Shown here in pieces: positions 56,385 through 56,603 of a stretch of DNA of 56,603 nucleotides (position 1 is the stretch's first letter; every line of letters starts with the position of its first letter). Made by a program: the position numbers and the translations under genes. The notes below the pieces were generated by a model, which saw nothing but the letters and a program-made list of their open reading frames with translations, did no database searches and had not been told where the DNA came from. Source of the DNA: Bimuria novae-zelandiae CBS 107.79 (lineage: Eukaryota; Ascomycota; Dothideomycetes; Pleosporales; Didymosphaeriaceae); assembly GCA_010015655.1 (NCBI GenBank), contig ML976701.1:379793-436395 (forward strand), read 5' to 3'.

Positions 56385-56603
56385 ATGCCATCACAACATA
56401 ACGCGCAACAACCTTATACTAAAAGTGCACTATAGCTTGCTATTTAAGCTATAATTAAAGATCGCGATAAGAGTAAAAAACGCGTTATTATAGCCTTTAA
56501 CGTGCCTTAAATAATAGTATAATAACAACGCTAAGGAGCTGTATCGGCGCAGGTCACTCAAAGGATCGATGTTGGCGTATCTCCTAGCAGAGGCATGTGG
56601 GAG
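56385..56603 (+). pseudogene. 5' end of a pogo/Fot1-like transposase, RIP-decayed, cut by window edge
   Basis: ATG 56385 opens MPSQHNAQQPYT and then one frame to the window edge that is interrupted by several TAG and TAA codons. The residue pattern AIIKDRDKSKK..IAFNVP fits the N-terminal Psq-type helix-turn-helix of fungal Tc1/pogo-like DDE transposases (usually A..A...V...TL..R..G). The rest of the gene lies beyond 56603. Stops again sit where Gln, Arg or Trp codons are expected, pointing to RIP. Family assignment rests on a short pattern. Confidence 0.55.

Noticed and set aside
1..56603. CRISPR array, rRNA operon or prokaryotic operon structure
   Set aside because: No spaced direct repeats or rRNA sequence seen; genes are spliced and organised as in a fungal nuclear genome.

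Overview
This window is nuclear DNA of a filamentous ascomycete (Pezizomycotina, most likely a dothideomycete; the class is an inference). The evidence is short introns of about 46-200 bp with GTRNGT donors and CTRAC-type branch points, compact genes with long complex intergenic DNA, a HET-domain gene, and transposon copies inactivated almost only by C:G to T:A nonsense changes, as expected of repeat-induced point mutation (RIP). Exon structures were joined by hand from splice signals, and each joined frame was checked for divisibility by three.

Layout. 0-10 kb: the 3' end of an unidentified gene, a cytochrome b5/acyl-CoA dehydrogenase fusion (-), a complete RIP-decayed hAT transposon with a perfect 8-bp target duplication, and the chromatin remodeller subunit RSC1 (-). 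10-20 kb: OTU1 deubiquitinase (+), convergent with a ubiquitin-like/AN1 zinc-finger fusion (-), then VPS41 of the HOPS complex (-, with a 27-nt exon) and an unidentified membrane protein (-). 21-27 kb is a decaying patch: a SIRT6/7-like sirtuin with a damaged splice acceptor, a DUF2855 gene with an in-frame TAG, a broken 2EXR/F-box-like gene, two copies of a 128-bp hAT-type MITE (one in the sirtuin intron, one in the broken gene), and a metallo-beta-lactamase-fold gene. 28-48 kb is housekeeping: a poly-Q zinc-finger protein, a small possible gene, GRASP/Grh1, TGS1, TAF1, histone H1, an epoxide-hydrolase-like enzyme and the MSS4-type phosphatidylinositol-4-phosphate 5-kinase. 50-56.6 kb is accessory: a membrane-anchored HET-domain protein, a RIP-decayed repeat gene, and the start of a decayed pogo/Fot1-like transposase cut by the window edge.

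Fungal neighbours are mostly independent transcription units. Themes that recur are chromatin and transcription (RSC1, sirtuin, TAF1, H1), ubiquitin (OTU1, ubiquitin-like/AN1), and membrane traffic and lipid signalling (VPS41, Grh1, MSS4). No rRNA gene, convincing tRNA gene or CRISPR array was seen.
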